This document shows positions 54,536 through 64,000 of a stretch of 64,000 nucleotides of DNA, one piece after another. The notes under the pieces were generated by a model. That model saw only the letters and a program-made list of their open reading frames with translations. It did no database searches and was not told where the DNA came from. Position 1 is the stretch's first letter; each line of letters starts with the position of its first letter. Position numbers and translations under genes: made by a program. The stretch spans positions 310,001 to 374,000 of the forward strand of contig NZ_WHNQ01000002.1 in NCBI RefSeq assembly GCF_009362785.1, written 5' to 3'. The DNA comes from Paraburkholderia atlantica. Its GTDB lineage: Bacteria > Pseudomonadota > Gammaproteobacteria > Burkholderiales > Burkholderiaceae.

Positions 54536-56023
54536 GTGTCGAATCTGCAGAACCGGCCGCAACCTGCTGGCGCGCGCGCCACGGCGCGGCTCGCCGACTG
54601 GATGCGCAAGCGCAGCTGGGCGATCGCGATGACGGTGGCGATCGTGATCACGGTAGGCGGCCTCGTGATTCTGGAGAGCGCGCGTCAGCGCATTACGGCC
54701 GAGTACGAAACCGCGCTCGAAGCGCGCGACGTCACCGTGCAACTGAGTACGCTCGCGAGCGACCTGTCGCGCCTCAGCGCGCAACAAAACCAGTTTCTTC
54801 TGACGAAGGACGACGCATCCGCTCGCGCGTTCTGCGCGAGCGCCGCACGCATCCGCGAGACGACGCAGCAGTTGGACCACTTCTATCGCGGCGGCCGTGC
54901 GGACAGCGCGGAGCTCGCGAGCTTTACGCAGATACTCACGCTGATCGATGCGCGCATCGGCGCGGGCGCCGCCGCGATGCAGCACGCGGCGCCTCATCCG
55001 CTCGAGCTCGGCGCATGCGGGCCCGCGAGCGACGTCAATCCGGCGGACGCGTCGTTGATCGACAGCACGCTCACGCTGCTGCGCGACAACGAGGAGCGTC
55101 GCGCGCAGCACGCGCTGGCCGCGAGCCGCGCCGATCAGCGGCTGTCGACGCTGTGCGCGGCGGGTCTGTCGGCGCTGAACATCGTGCTGTTCATTCTGCT
55201 GTTTCGCAATCTCGGCATTCAGATAGACCGGCAGGCGCGCGCGCAGCGTCAGTTGATCACACAGCAGGAGGAACTCGACCAGTTGGTCAACGAGCGCACC
55301 CGCCAGCTCGAAGCGCTCGGCTGGCATCTGCAGGCGGTTAGCGAAAACGAAAAGACCCAGCTCGCGCGCGAGCTGCACGACGAGCTCGGCGCGATTCTGA
55401 CCGCATGCCGGATGGACGTCGCGTGGGCGCGCCGCAAGCTGAAGGACAGCGAGCCGGACATCGCCGACAAGCTGCAGCGCGCGCTCGCCAATCTCGACCA
55501 GGGCATCGCGTTGAAGCGGCGCATCATCGAGGACATGCGGCCGACCGTACTCGCCAATTTCGGGCTCGTCACCGCGCTGCGCACGCTCGCCGACGAAGCC
55601 GCGCAGCGCAACAACTGGACGCTCGAGCTGCACCTGCCCGCCGACGATGTCCAGCTCGACGAGCAGACCGAGATCGCGCTCTTTCGGGTCGCGCAGGAGT
55701 CGCTGACGAACGCCGCCAAGTACGCGCGGGCCTCGAAGGTCGGCATCGCATTGCGGGTCGGCGACGGCGAGGTCGCGCTGCATATCGCGGACAACGGCGT
55801 CGGCATCATGCCGGCCGATCTGAAACGCACGCATACGCACGGCCTGCTCGGCATGCGCCAGCGCGTGGCCGCGCATGGCGGGCGCTTCGACATCCGCCGT
55901 GGCGCGCAAAACGGCACCGAAATCGACGTCGTGATGCCGAGCGCGAGCACCGCGACGCCTTCGGTCGATCAGCCGCTGACGTCGCCGGCCACGCCGTCTA
56001 CTTCGTCGCAAAGTCCCGTCTGA
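54536..56023 (+). CDS. Sensor histidine kinase (HisKA_3, NarX-like)
   Basis: Membrane sensor kinase of 495 residues. TM1 is near residues 24-44 (WAIAMTVAIVITVGGLVIL), a periplasmic helical sensor region of about 150 residues follows, then TM2 (LCAAGLSALNIVLFILLF). The H box ARELHDELGAILTACRMDVAW and the HATPase part (FRVAQESLTNAAKYARAS, DNGVGI, GLLGMRQRVAAHGGRF) match partners of NarL-type regulators. The GTG start at 54536 has GGAGC upstream. The frame is open to 54386, but that part is unconvincing. It probably pairs with the regulators at 51886-52970. Confidence 0.87.
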   Translation: MSNLQNRPQPAGARATARLADWMRKRSWAIAMTVAIVITVGGLVILESARQRITAEYETALEARDVTVQLSTLASDLSRLSAQQNQFLLTKDDASARAFCASAARIRETTQQLDHFYRGGRADSAELASFTQILTLIDARIGAGAAAMQHAAPHPLELGACGPASDVNPADASLIDSTLTLLRDNEERRAQHALAASRADQRLSTLCAAGLSALNIVLFILLFRNLGIQIDRQARAQRQLITQQEELDQLVNERTRQLEALGWHLQAVSENEKTQLARELHDELGAILTACRMDVAWARRKLKDSEPDIADKLQRALANLDQGIALKRRIIEDMRPTVLANFGLVTALRTLADEAAQRNNWTLELHLPADDVQLDEQTEIALFRVAQESLTNAAKYARASKVGIALRVGDGEVALHIADNGVGIMPADLKRTHTHGLLGMRQRVAAHGGRFDIRRGAQNGTEIDVVMPSASTATPSVDQPLTSPATPSTSSQSPV

Positions 56024-56241
56024 CAGGCACTCGCCGCGGCAACGCCAAGCCATTGTAGGAGTGCGCCGACGCAAACACCGGAGCACGCCTACAACAAAAT
56101 CGCGGCACGGCCGACAGCGCCGCCCCCACCCTTTTTTTACCATGCAATCAGGCCGGTTCGAAACCGGATCGAAACCTGATCGACTGGCATGGCCCCGGTC
56201 GGACGACATCAACCGATGCATTCTCGACAAGGAGAAGTTTC

Positions 56242-56379
56242 ATGACTCGACTGATCGCTTTGCTTGTGCTCGCAGGAACCGCCATGCTTGTCACTGGTTG
56301 CAACACGATGGCCGGCGCCGGCCAGGATATTTCGAAGGGCGGCCACGCCATCACGAACGAGGCGGAAAAGGCAAAATAA
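56242..56379 (+). CDS. Entericidin A/B-family lipoprotein
   Basis: A 45-residue protein: MTRLIALLVLAGTAMLVTGC carries a lipobox (VTGC, lipidated Cys20), followed by NTMAGAGQDISKGGHAITNEAEKAK, the entericidin core. A strong AAGGAGAAG ribosome site precedes the ATG. It is too short for most gene finders. Family members are small outer-membrane-associated lipoproteins, with stress-related or bacteriolytic roles reported in enterics. Its role here is not known. A clear terminator follows. Confidence 0.88.
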   Translation: MTRLIALLVLAGTAMLVTGCNTMAGAGQDISKGGHAITNEAEKAK

Positions 56380-56408
56380 GCCGGCACATGGCAGCAGGAT
56401 TTGCAGAG

Positions 56409-56440
56409 CCCGTCGCGGGATGCCGCGGCGGGTTTTTTTT
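56409..56440 (+). terminator. Intrinsic terminator after the entericidin-like gene
   Basis: A 10-bp stem CCCGTCGCGG / CCGCGGCGGG (one mismatch) with loop GATG and eight Ts. Confidence 0.88.
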
Positions 56441-56645
56441 CGTGGAAGCTTGCCTGCAGGTTTGTGGCGCGGCGCGACGCGACGTGTTTTCAGAACGCCA
56501 TCAAACAGAACGGCGACCCACTGTCGTGGATCGCCGTGCCGTCCTCCCACTTTCCGACCACCCGAAGTCCTTGATTGTCCGGCTGGCGCGAGCGGCTCAT
56601 CAATGCTCACGCCGCGCGAGGCTCATCCGATGATCGGCGGCCCCG

Positions 56646-57443
56646 TCATTGCCCGGTCAACGTATTCGACAGTTCCACACTCGGCGTGCTCGTGTTGCCG
56701 TTCTGTACGACCAACAGGTGAATCTGCCCCGGCACCAGTTGGCTCAATGCGCCCGCGATCGGCACAGACGTGATCAGCCAGTCCGCGTTGTTCGCCAGCG
56801 AGAACGAGTTCGACTGGAAGATCGGCGTCTTGCTGCCGGCCACCGTCGCGATCAGCACGTACTGACCGCCCGACACGTAGATCGAATCCTGGCCGCTCGC
56901 CGGCACCGCGTTCTTGAAGGACACGCCGGAGATCGTCGGCGACACGTTGGCGATGCTGGTGGCGGTGGCCTGCACGAGATAAAGGTCGAGGTCCGGCGCG
57001 TTCGCCGACGCATTGAAGCCGCGCACGCGCGCGTCATTGGTCAGCAGGCCCTTGTCGAACGGATCGTCGATCAGGCCGATGTCGGGCGCGGACACACCCG
57101 GCAACGCGAGCACCGTGTACACGTGGCCTTTCGAGACATTGGGGAAGGTGCCGCTCGCGAGCGCGTTCTTCGTGCCGGTCGCCGCATACGCGACGGTGGT
57201 CGAGCCCGTGTCGATATTGGTGAGGTTGGTCACGCCTTTATACGAGATGTTGGTCTGTCCGGAAGGCGCGCTGCCATTGACGAGGAAGTCGACCGCGGGC
57301 CCACCCGGAAACGCGTGAACGAAGTGGATCTCGGGATTGGTCAACCCCAGCTCCTTGCCCGCATCGCTGCCACCACCGCCGCCGCACGCGCTCAATACCG
57401 CCGCGGCCGCAACGACCGCCATCATGGTTCGAATCATTTTCAT
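56646..57443 (-). CDS. DUF4397-domain lipoprotein
   Basis: Predicted lipoprotein of 265 residues. The signal MKMIRTMMAVVAAAAVLSAC ends in a lipobox (LSAC), followed by a Gly stretch. The mature region has two DUF4397-like beta segments: EIHFVHAFPGGPAVDFLVNG and VRGFNASANAPDLDLYLVQ. Related domains occur in surface or secreted proteins of unknown role. The start at 57443 is fixed by the signal peptide; the frame extends further up. It is monocistronic and divergent from the FadH-like gene. Confidence 0.85.
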   Translation of the reverse strand: MKMIRTMMAVVAAAAVLSACGGGGGSDAGKELGLTNPEIHFVHAFPGGPAVDFLVNGSAPSGQTNISYKGVTNLTNIDTGSTTVAYAATGTKNALASGTFPNVSKGHVYTVLALPGVSAPDIGLIDDPFDKGLLTNDARVRGFNASANAPDLDLYLVQATATSIANVSPTISGVSFKNAVPASGQDSIYVSGGQYVLIATVAGSKTPIFQSNSFSLANNADWLITSVPIAGALSQLVPGQIHLLVVQNGNTSTPSVELSNTLTGQ

Positions 57444-59794
<2,351 letters not shown>

Positions 59795-59830
59795 CAACAG
59801 CGGCGCGATTCGACGAGAACCGCGCCGCTC

Positions 59831-60760
59831 TCAGGCGCTGCCGTTCTTCTGGTAATCGAACCAGAACGACAAGCCGACGCTGCTCAGGATTACGATCGTC
59901 GCGATCACCGTCGAGCGCGTGACCGGCTCGCCGAGCAGCAGCGCGCCCAATGCAACTGCGACGATCGGATTCACGTACATGCAGCTGCTCGCAATGATCG
60001 GGCTCGTGTGGCGAATCAGATAACCGTACGCGACGAACGCGGCCATCGTGCCGATCAGCATCAGATACAGGAACGCGACGAGCGGCAGAAAATGCAGTTC
60101 CAGCATCTGCTCGCCCGCCGCCCACGCGACCAGCGTCGAGATCGCGCCGCCGAGGCCGATCTGCAGCGAGGTCGACAGAAACAGGTCCGACGGCAGCTTC
60201 AATACCCCGGCCAGATGCGCGCCGCCAGCCCAGAACAGCGCGCCGCACAGAATCGCGAGACTGCCGCCCACCGAGCCCGGCGTGCTGTCGCCGTGACTCA
60301 GAATCACGATGCCGGCGAATCCGAGGCCGACCGCGAACCATTCGCCGCGGCCGATCTTCTGTCCGGCGACGGCCGCGATCACGGTCGCGAACAGCGGCAC
60401 GGTCGCGACCATCACGGCCGCGGTGCCGGTGCCGACCGTGCGCATGCCGTACGCGAGCATGCCGCTCGACAGACCCACCAGCATCGTGCCGACGAGGCCC
60501 GCGTTGCGAATTTCGGCGACGCTCGGCCAGACCGGCTTGCGGCGCGCGGCGAACACGAACAGACCGATGCCGGCGAACAGGTTGCGCAAGCCCGACATCA
60601 GCAGCGGCGGGAACGAGCCGAGCGCGACGTGCACGGCGAGATAGGTCGAGCCCCACACCAGATAAACGACGGCAAGCGCGAGCGCGACCCGCCCTTTGCG
60701 CGACTGCGGCAGACGCAGCGGCCAGCCACGCGGAGAAAAAATTGAGCGTTGCAGCGACAT
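59831..60760 (-). CDS. EamA/DMT superfamily exporter
   Basis: Ten-helix transporter of 309 residues with two EamA repeats. The first begins VYLVWGSTYLAVHVALGSFPPLLMSGLRNLFAG and the second GALFWAGGAHLAGVLKLPSDLFLSTSLQIGLGG. LLGEPVTRSTVIATIVILSSVGL near the C-terminus is typical. It resembles YedA-type permeases. The substrate is unknown; amino-acid or drug/metabolite export is typical. ATG 60760 (MSLQRSIFSPRGW) is used, because the frame open further upstream reads as random Arg/Ala/Pro. Confidence 0.87.
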   Translation of the reverse strand: MSLQRSIFSPRGWPLRLPQSRKGRVALALAVVYLVWGSTYLAVHVALGSFPPLLMSGLRNLFAGIGLFVFAARRKPVWPSVAEIRNAGLVGTMLVGLSSGMLAYGMRTVGTGTAAVMVATVPLFATVIAAVAGQKIGRGEWFAVGLGFAGIVILSHGDSTPGSVGGSLAILCGALFWAGGAHLAGVLKLPSDLFLSTSLQIGLGGAISTLVAWAAGEQMLELHFLPLVAFLYLMLIGTMAAFVAYGYLIRHTSPIIASSCMYVNPIVAVALGALLLGEPVTRSTVIATIVILSSVGLSFWFDYQKNGSA

Positions 60761-61195
60761 GCGTTCAGCCCGCCGTCGCCACTCGACCCGCGCGCTGCGC
60801 TCGATGCCCGCGAGGCGCCGCGCCTGCGTCGATGCCTTTCGGGCGGGATGGCGGGCACCGCATCGGCGATGCGGTCTGACGGGTGAGGCTGGCGGACATG
60901 TCGGTGGAACAGTAAGACGATGAGCGGCGCAGGGAGCGCCAGAAACGGCTATGGCGGCGGAATCGGTCAAAACGACACGATGCAACGCCGCCGTGATGCG
61001 CGGCGATGCCGCGGGCGAAGCCGCGGCGCGCAACGCATTATGCAGTAAGCGCCGAGTGCGCCGCGCGACAGAATCGTAACTTTTTGGTGTTCCTGCAACA
61101 GAAAAGCCGGGGACGCATCCCCGGCTTGCATTCGGTTCCGTATCCGTTCGATGCTCAGCGCATCAGCAGGATCGCTAAGCACCGTGGGCGCGGAC
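60761..61195. other. Gene-free stretch upstream of the EamA gene
   Basis: About 435 bases without a credible gene. Its only clear element is the terminator of the MXKDX operon at 61102-61127. The remainder probably holds the promoter of the EamA exporter, which I could not locate. Confidence 0.45.
61102..61127 (-). terminator. Terminator of the MXKDX / molybdo-oxidoreductase operon
   Basis: A perfect 10-bp stem (AAGCCGGGGA / TCCCCGGCTT) with loop CGCA. On the minus strand it is followed by TTTTC. It lies 69 bp after the end of the MXKDX gene. Confidence 0.8.
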
Positions 61196-61444
61196 TCAGT
61201 TGCCCATCGCGCCCGACGCCTCGTGCTTCATGCCCATCGCGCCGCCGTCCTTTTTCATCGAATCGTGTTTCATCGCGTCTTTTTTCATGCTGCCCTTCGA
61301 CATGCTGTCTTTGGACATCGAACCTTTCGACATCGCGTCTTTCGACATCGCATCGTTGGACATCGCGCCGCTCGCCTGAGCGAATGCCGCGCCGCCGCTT
61401 GCCAGCATCAGCAACGCGATCGTGGTGGTTGCAATCTTCTTCAT
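61196..61444 (-). CDS. Pentapeptide MXKDX-repeat exported protein
   Basis: Secreted protein of 82 residues. A signal peptide (MKKIATTTIALLMLASGG to AAFA-QA) is followed by repeats of the MxKDx kind: MSKDA, MSKGS, MSKDS, MKKDA, MKHDS and MKKDG, then MGMKHEASGAMGN. The repeat part has many Met, Lys and Asp and no Cys, which may bind metal. The function of this family is unknown. It is the last gene of a likely four-gene operon. Confidence 0.87.
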   Translation of the reverse strand: MKKIATTTIALLMLASGGAAFAQASGAMSNDAMSKDAMSKGSMSKDSMSKGSMKKDAMKHDSMKKDGGAMGMKHEASGAMGN

Positions 61445-61537
61445 GGGATGACTCCGTGGGTAGTGGATGAATCGAAACCGGCTCGTGCCGGCGTGCTTCC
61501 GAAGCCGCTGCCGCAAGCGCGCGTGCGCCCGCATGCG

Positions 61538-62341
61538 TCAGGAGCCTCCGAACCAGTTGTAGCCCTGGTCGACCCAATAGCCGCCGGGATACGTGTTGGT
61601 GACGAAAATCTCGACGATGTGCTTCGGATTCTTGTAGCCGAGTTTGGTCGGCATCCGCAGCTTCATCGGGTAGCCGTATTTCGCGGGCAGCCGCTCGCCG
61701 TCGTAGGAAAACGTCAGCAGCGTTTGCGGATGCAATGCGGTCGGCATGTCGATGCTTTCGTAGTAGTCGTCTGCGCATTTGAAGCCGACGTACTTCGCCG
61801 TCGTATCCGCGCCGACACGTCGCAGAAAATCGCCGAATGGCGTGCCGCCCCAGCGGCCGATCGCGCTCCAGCCTTCGACGCAGATATGTCGCGTGATCTG
61901 CTCGGCGTGCGGCAGCGCATACAGTTCGGGCAGCGTCCACACGCGCTGGCCGGTCACGAGCCCGCTCAGTTTCAGCTGGTAATCGGAGCCGTCCACGTGC
62001 GGCACGTCGTCGATGCCGTAGTACGCGTTGAAGGGAAACGGTCGCGTGATCTGCGCTTCGGTGTAGGTCGGCGCGAGCTGCTTCGGATCGAACAGCGCGG
62101 CCTGCGCGCGATCGTTCAGCCGCGATACGGCGCTCAGGAAGCGGTTCACGGAAGTGTCGTCGGTCAGCGAGCAGCCGGTCAGCATCGATAGGCCGCCGAG
62201 CGTTAGTAGCTGCTTGCCGAACAGGCGTCGCGACGGCATTGCCAGTTCGCGCTTCGCATCGAGCAGGATCGATGCACGGTCGAGCGTGTGGCTTACGTGC
62301 TGCGTGGATTGGCCTGCTGGTTTGTCGATCGGCTTGTTCAT
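61538..62341 (-). CDS. Exported molybdopterin-dependent oxidoreductase (sulfite-oxidase fold)
   Basis: Sulfite oxidase/YedY-fold protein of 267 residues. It carries a twin-Arg motif SRRLFGKQLL and a lipobox LTGC, so it may be a Tat-exported lipoprotein. The Mo-ligand Cys is in RHICVEGWSAIGRWGG, followed by the pterin-binding core KCADDYYESIDMPTAL and KYGYPMKLRMPTKLGYKNPKHI. It follows the cytochrome b gene by 75 bp; that protein should pass electrons to or from it, as in MsrPQ. The substrate is unknown. ATG 62341 (MNKPIDKPAGQ) is used. Confidence 0.86.
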   Translation of the reverse strand: MNKPIDKPAGQSTQHVSHTLDRASILLDAKRELAMPSRRLFGKQLLTLGGLSMLTGCSLTDDTSVNRFLSAVSRLNDRAQAALFDPKQLAPTYTEAQITRPFPFNAYYGIDDVPHVDGSDYQLKLSGLVTGQRVWTLPELYALPHAEQITRHICVEGWSAIGRWGGTPFGDFLRRVGADTTAKYVGFKCADDYYESIDMPTALHPQTLLTFSYDGERLPAKYGYPMKLRMPTKLGYKNPKHIVEIFVTNTYPGGYWVDQGYNWFGGS

Positions 62342-62416
62342 GATTCGATATCCGTAGGGTGTTCGCATTGCGCTTTCAGGAGCGTGAACACGAGCATGGT
62401 CGTGAGCAGCCGCGGC

Positions 62417-63067
62417 TCAACGTCCGCGCAGCATCGCGAGCAACGAACGCGGCACGAGCGCCACCATCGCCAGATGCACCGCAAGAAACGCGGCCAGCAG
62501 CGACATCGCGGTGAAGTGCACGACGCGCGCGTTGTCGTAGCCGCCCATCAGTTCACGCAGCAGCGGAAACTGCACCGACTTCCAGATCGCGAGCCCCGAT
62601 AGCACCAGCACGATCAAATCGGCGATCGCGAACAGGTAGGCGAATTTCTGCACCGCGTTGTAGACGCGCAGATCGTCGTGCGACAGCTTCCCGCGCAACG
62701 CGGCGATGAAATCGCGCAGCACCGCGCGCGGCGTCAGCGGCAGGAACTTGCGCACGAAACGCCCGCTCGCGAGATTCAGCGCGATATACACGAGGCCGTT
62801 GAACACCAGCAGCCACATCGCCGCGAAGTGCCATTGCAGCGCGCCGCCGAGCCAGCCGCCCAGCGTGATCGCGGTCGGAAAGCTGAACGCCGGGAAGATC
62901 GGCGACGCGTCGTAGATGCGCCAGCCCGACAGCATCATCACGATCGCGGCGAACGCGTTCAGCCAATGCGTGATGCGCAGCCACAGCGGGTGAATGACGC
63001 CGCGCTTGGGTGCGGCTGGCGCGGAGGGTGCGCCGGGGCGCAACGCGTGCGGTGTGGGTGTGGACAT
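62417..63067 (-). CDS. Cytochrome b561-like membrane subunit
   Basis: Membrane cytochrome b/b6-type protein of 216 residues with four or five hydrophobic helices. Likely haem ligands: His in RITHWLNAFAAIVMMLSGW, WHFAAMWLLVFNG, and the late VVHFTAMSLLAAFLAVHLAM. It resembles thiosulfate-reductase- and Ni/Fe-hydrogenase-type b subunits. It lies between DUF1223 and the Mo-oxidoreductase on one strand with gaps of 49 and 75 bp. ATG 63067 (MSTPTPHALRPG) is used; the frame is open upstream, but that part looks non-coding. Confidence 0.86.
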   Translation of the reverse strand: MSTPTPHALRPGAPSAPAAPKRGVIHPLWLRITHWLNAFAAIVMMLSGWRIYDASPIFPAFSFPTAITLGGWLGGALQWHFAAMWLLVFNGLVYIALNLASGRFVRKFLPLTPRAVLRDFIAALRGKLSHDDLRVYNAVQKFAYLFAIADLIVLVLSGLAIWKSVQFPLLRELMGGYDNARVVHFTAMSLLAAFLAVHLAMVALVPRSLLAMLRGR

Positions 63068-63116
63068 GGCGGCCCTCCTCGGGCAGCGGTAGAGAATGCG
63101 TCGCGTGCGATGTCGA

Positions 63117-63980
63117 TCAGCGGCACGCGGGAAGATCGGCCGCTTGCAGCACGTCGCCGCTCGCGTCGCTTTCGACGAATGCGACCACGCCAAAGCGGTC
63201 GGCGGCGTGGGCGATTGGATCGGCTTTCGGGTCGACGCTCGCATCGCGTACATCGACGTCCTGACGAATCCTCGCGTGACCGGCAACGAGTGGCACGGGC
63301 CCGATCCACGCACGCACGACGCGTTCGTGATGCAGCGTCGCGCCGCGGTTTTCGCCCGCGCCGACCTGCGTCGTCAGCGCGTTCTCGTAGACCGCGAGAT
63401 AGGCGCTCAACGGACCCGTGGCGGGTGCGGCCGTCGTGCTGAACTGCGCATCGACATCGAATGCGCCGGGCTCACGCGGGCTCAGCGCGAGCGCGACGCT
63501 CGCCTGCGCGGGTGCGGCGACGAGCTCGTCGATGCGGCGCTCGAAACTGTCGCGTTGCGACCAGTCGCGCAGCTCACGGCCCGCGACGAACACTTCCGGC
63601 GTATAGATCGTGTGCGCGCCCGCGAGATGCGTCAGCGTCTGCTGTCGTTCGGTGAAGCGATGCTGGGAAAAGCGGTCGGTCCAGCCGAGGCTGTTCCAGT
63701 AGTCGACGTGCAGCGCGAGCGGCACGATGCCGTGCGCGGCGCTATTGCTTTTCCATTGACCGAGCCATCGGTCGGCGGGCGGGCAGCTATCGCAGCCCTC
63801 GCTGCTGTACAGCTCGACCAGCGCGAGCCGGTGCGCGGGGCTGTGCGTCGCGCATTGGGGCCCGGCCGCGTCGGCCGCACTGATGCCCGAAGCGCTCAGC
63901 AGAACAATCGCGAGGCTGGCGGCGGGCTTGGAAAGAATCGTAAAGCGCTGAAGTATCGAGCGATTGTGCGCGGTCGACAT
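63117..63980 (-). CDS. DUF1223 thioredoxin-fold exported protein
   Basis: Predicted periplasmic protein of 287 residues. A signal-like N-terminus has the core PAASLAIVLLSASGISA. The DUF1223 signature follows: ALVELYSSEGCDSCPPADRWLG, with a CDSC pair in a thioredoxin-like fold, then LHVDYWNSLGWTDRFS and YTPEVFVAGRE. The two Cys could be a redox site or metal ligands. It is the first visible gene of the four-gene operon; its promoter lies near or beyond the window edge. Confidence 0.87.
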   Translation of the reverse strand: MSTAHNRSILQRFTILSKPAASLAIVLLSASGISAADAAGPQCATHSPAHRLALVELYSSEGCDSCPPADRWLGQWKSNSAAHGIVPLALHVDYWNSLGWTDRFSQHRFTERQQTLTHLAGAHTIYTPEVFVAGRELRDWSQRDSFERRIDELVAAPAQASVALALSPREPGAFDVDAQFSTTAAPATGPLSAYLAVYENALTTQVGAGENRGATLHHERVVRAWIGPVPLVAGHARIRQDVDVRDASVDPKADPIAHAADRFGVVAFVESDASGDVLQAADLPACR

Positions 63981-64000
63981 GACGTGCTCCGATCGTAATC

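Overview
The window is high-GC chromosomal DNA from a beta-proteobacterium, most likely Paraburkholderia or Burkholderia. This rests on the protein-level look of the housekeeping genes (folD, prlC, glnA-ntrB-ntrC, hrpA, argA, yggX, xth), the very high GC3 codon use and the dense gene packing. No database was searched, so the genus is an inference. The sequence is mostly core chromosome. I see no insertion sequence, prophage, integrase or CRISPR array.

Layout. 0-9 kb: the 3' part of folD, oligopeptidase prlC, a CodA-like cytosine deaminase, a YgeA-type amino-acid racemase, initiator tRNA-fMet, exonuclease III and an S9 prolyl oligopeptidase. 9-14 kb: the nitrogen block ntrC-ntrB-glnA, with a readable sigma-54 promoter and NtrC-type sites upstream of glnA, then a divergent rhodanese. 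14-19 kb: a MoCF-domain (CinA-like) protein with an EI24 membrane protein, then a fatty-acid hydroxylase/sterol desaturase homologue with an exported beta-propeller protein. 19-21.5 kb: a trimeric autotransporter adhesin behind an AT-rich upstream region. 21.5-28 kb: hrpA and argA diverge from a 23-bp gap, followed by yggX. 28-37 kb: ProP-like transporter, a three-gene membrane-protein/phosphoesterase operon, cupin, disulfide-type flavoprotein and a GAF-PAS-GGDEF-EAL protein. 37-43 kb: an SH3 protein with a Gly/Pro/Arg tail, an LprI-like protein, a winged-helix protein, and a MocR regulator divergent from a YdeP-type molybdo-oxidoreductase. 43-50.5 kb: YgjP-like metalloprotease, an orphan XRE protein, tRNA-Leu, and a LacI-regulated ABC importer ending in a GpdQ-like phosphodiesterase. 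50.5-57.5 kb: MFS transporter, two response regulators, a ferritin-like protein, two DUF1328 miniproteins, a histidine kinase, an entericidin-like lipoprotein and a DUF4397 lipoprotein. 57.7-64 kb: a FadH-like reductase, an EamA exporter and a four-gene exported redox operon (DUF1223, cytochrome b, Tat-exported molybdo-oxidoreductase, MXKDX-repeat protein).

How genes work together. NtrB/NtrC should activate glnA through the sigma-54 promoter. The LacI-family regulator has matching operator-like palindromes in front of itself and the ABC operon. The substrate is unknown, but the terminal phosphodiesterase points to a phosphodiester such as a glycerophosphodiester. The kinase and the two response regulators probably form one signalling system split by stress-type genes.

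The most interesting items are: (1) a structured leader of about 62 nt present twice, 18 kb apart, just upstream of yggX and of the ABC operon; (2) a self-complementary ATTATAAT between hrpA and argA that could be one symmetric promoter giving two leaderless mRNAs; (3) the LacI/ABC/GpdQ-like uptake operon; (4) the exported molybdo-redox operon with an MXKDX protein; (5) an XRE protein whose reading frame runs upstream past its first ATG to an ACG codon.
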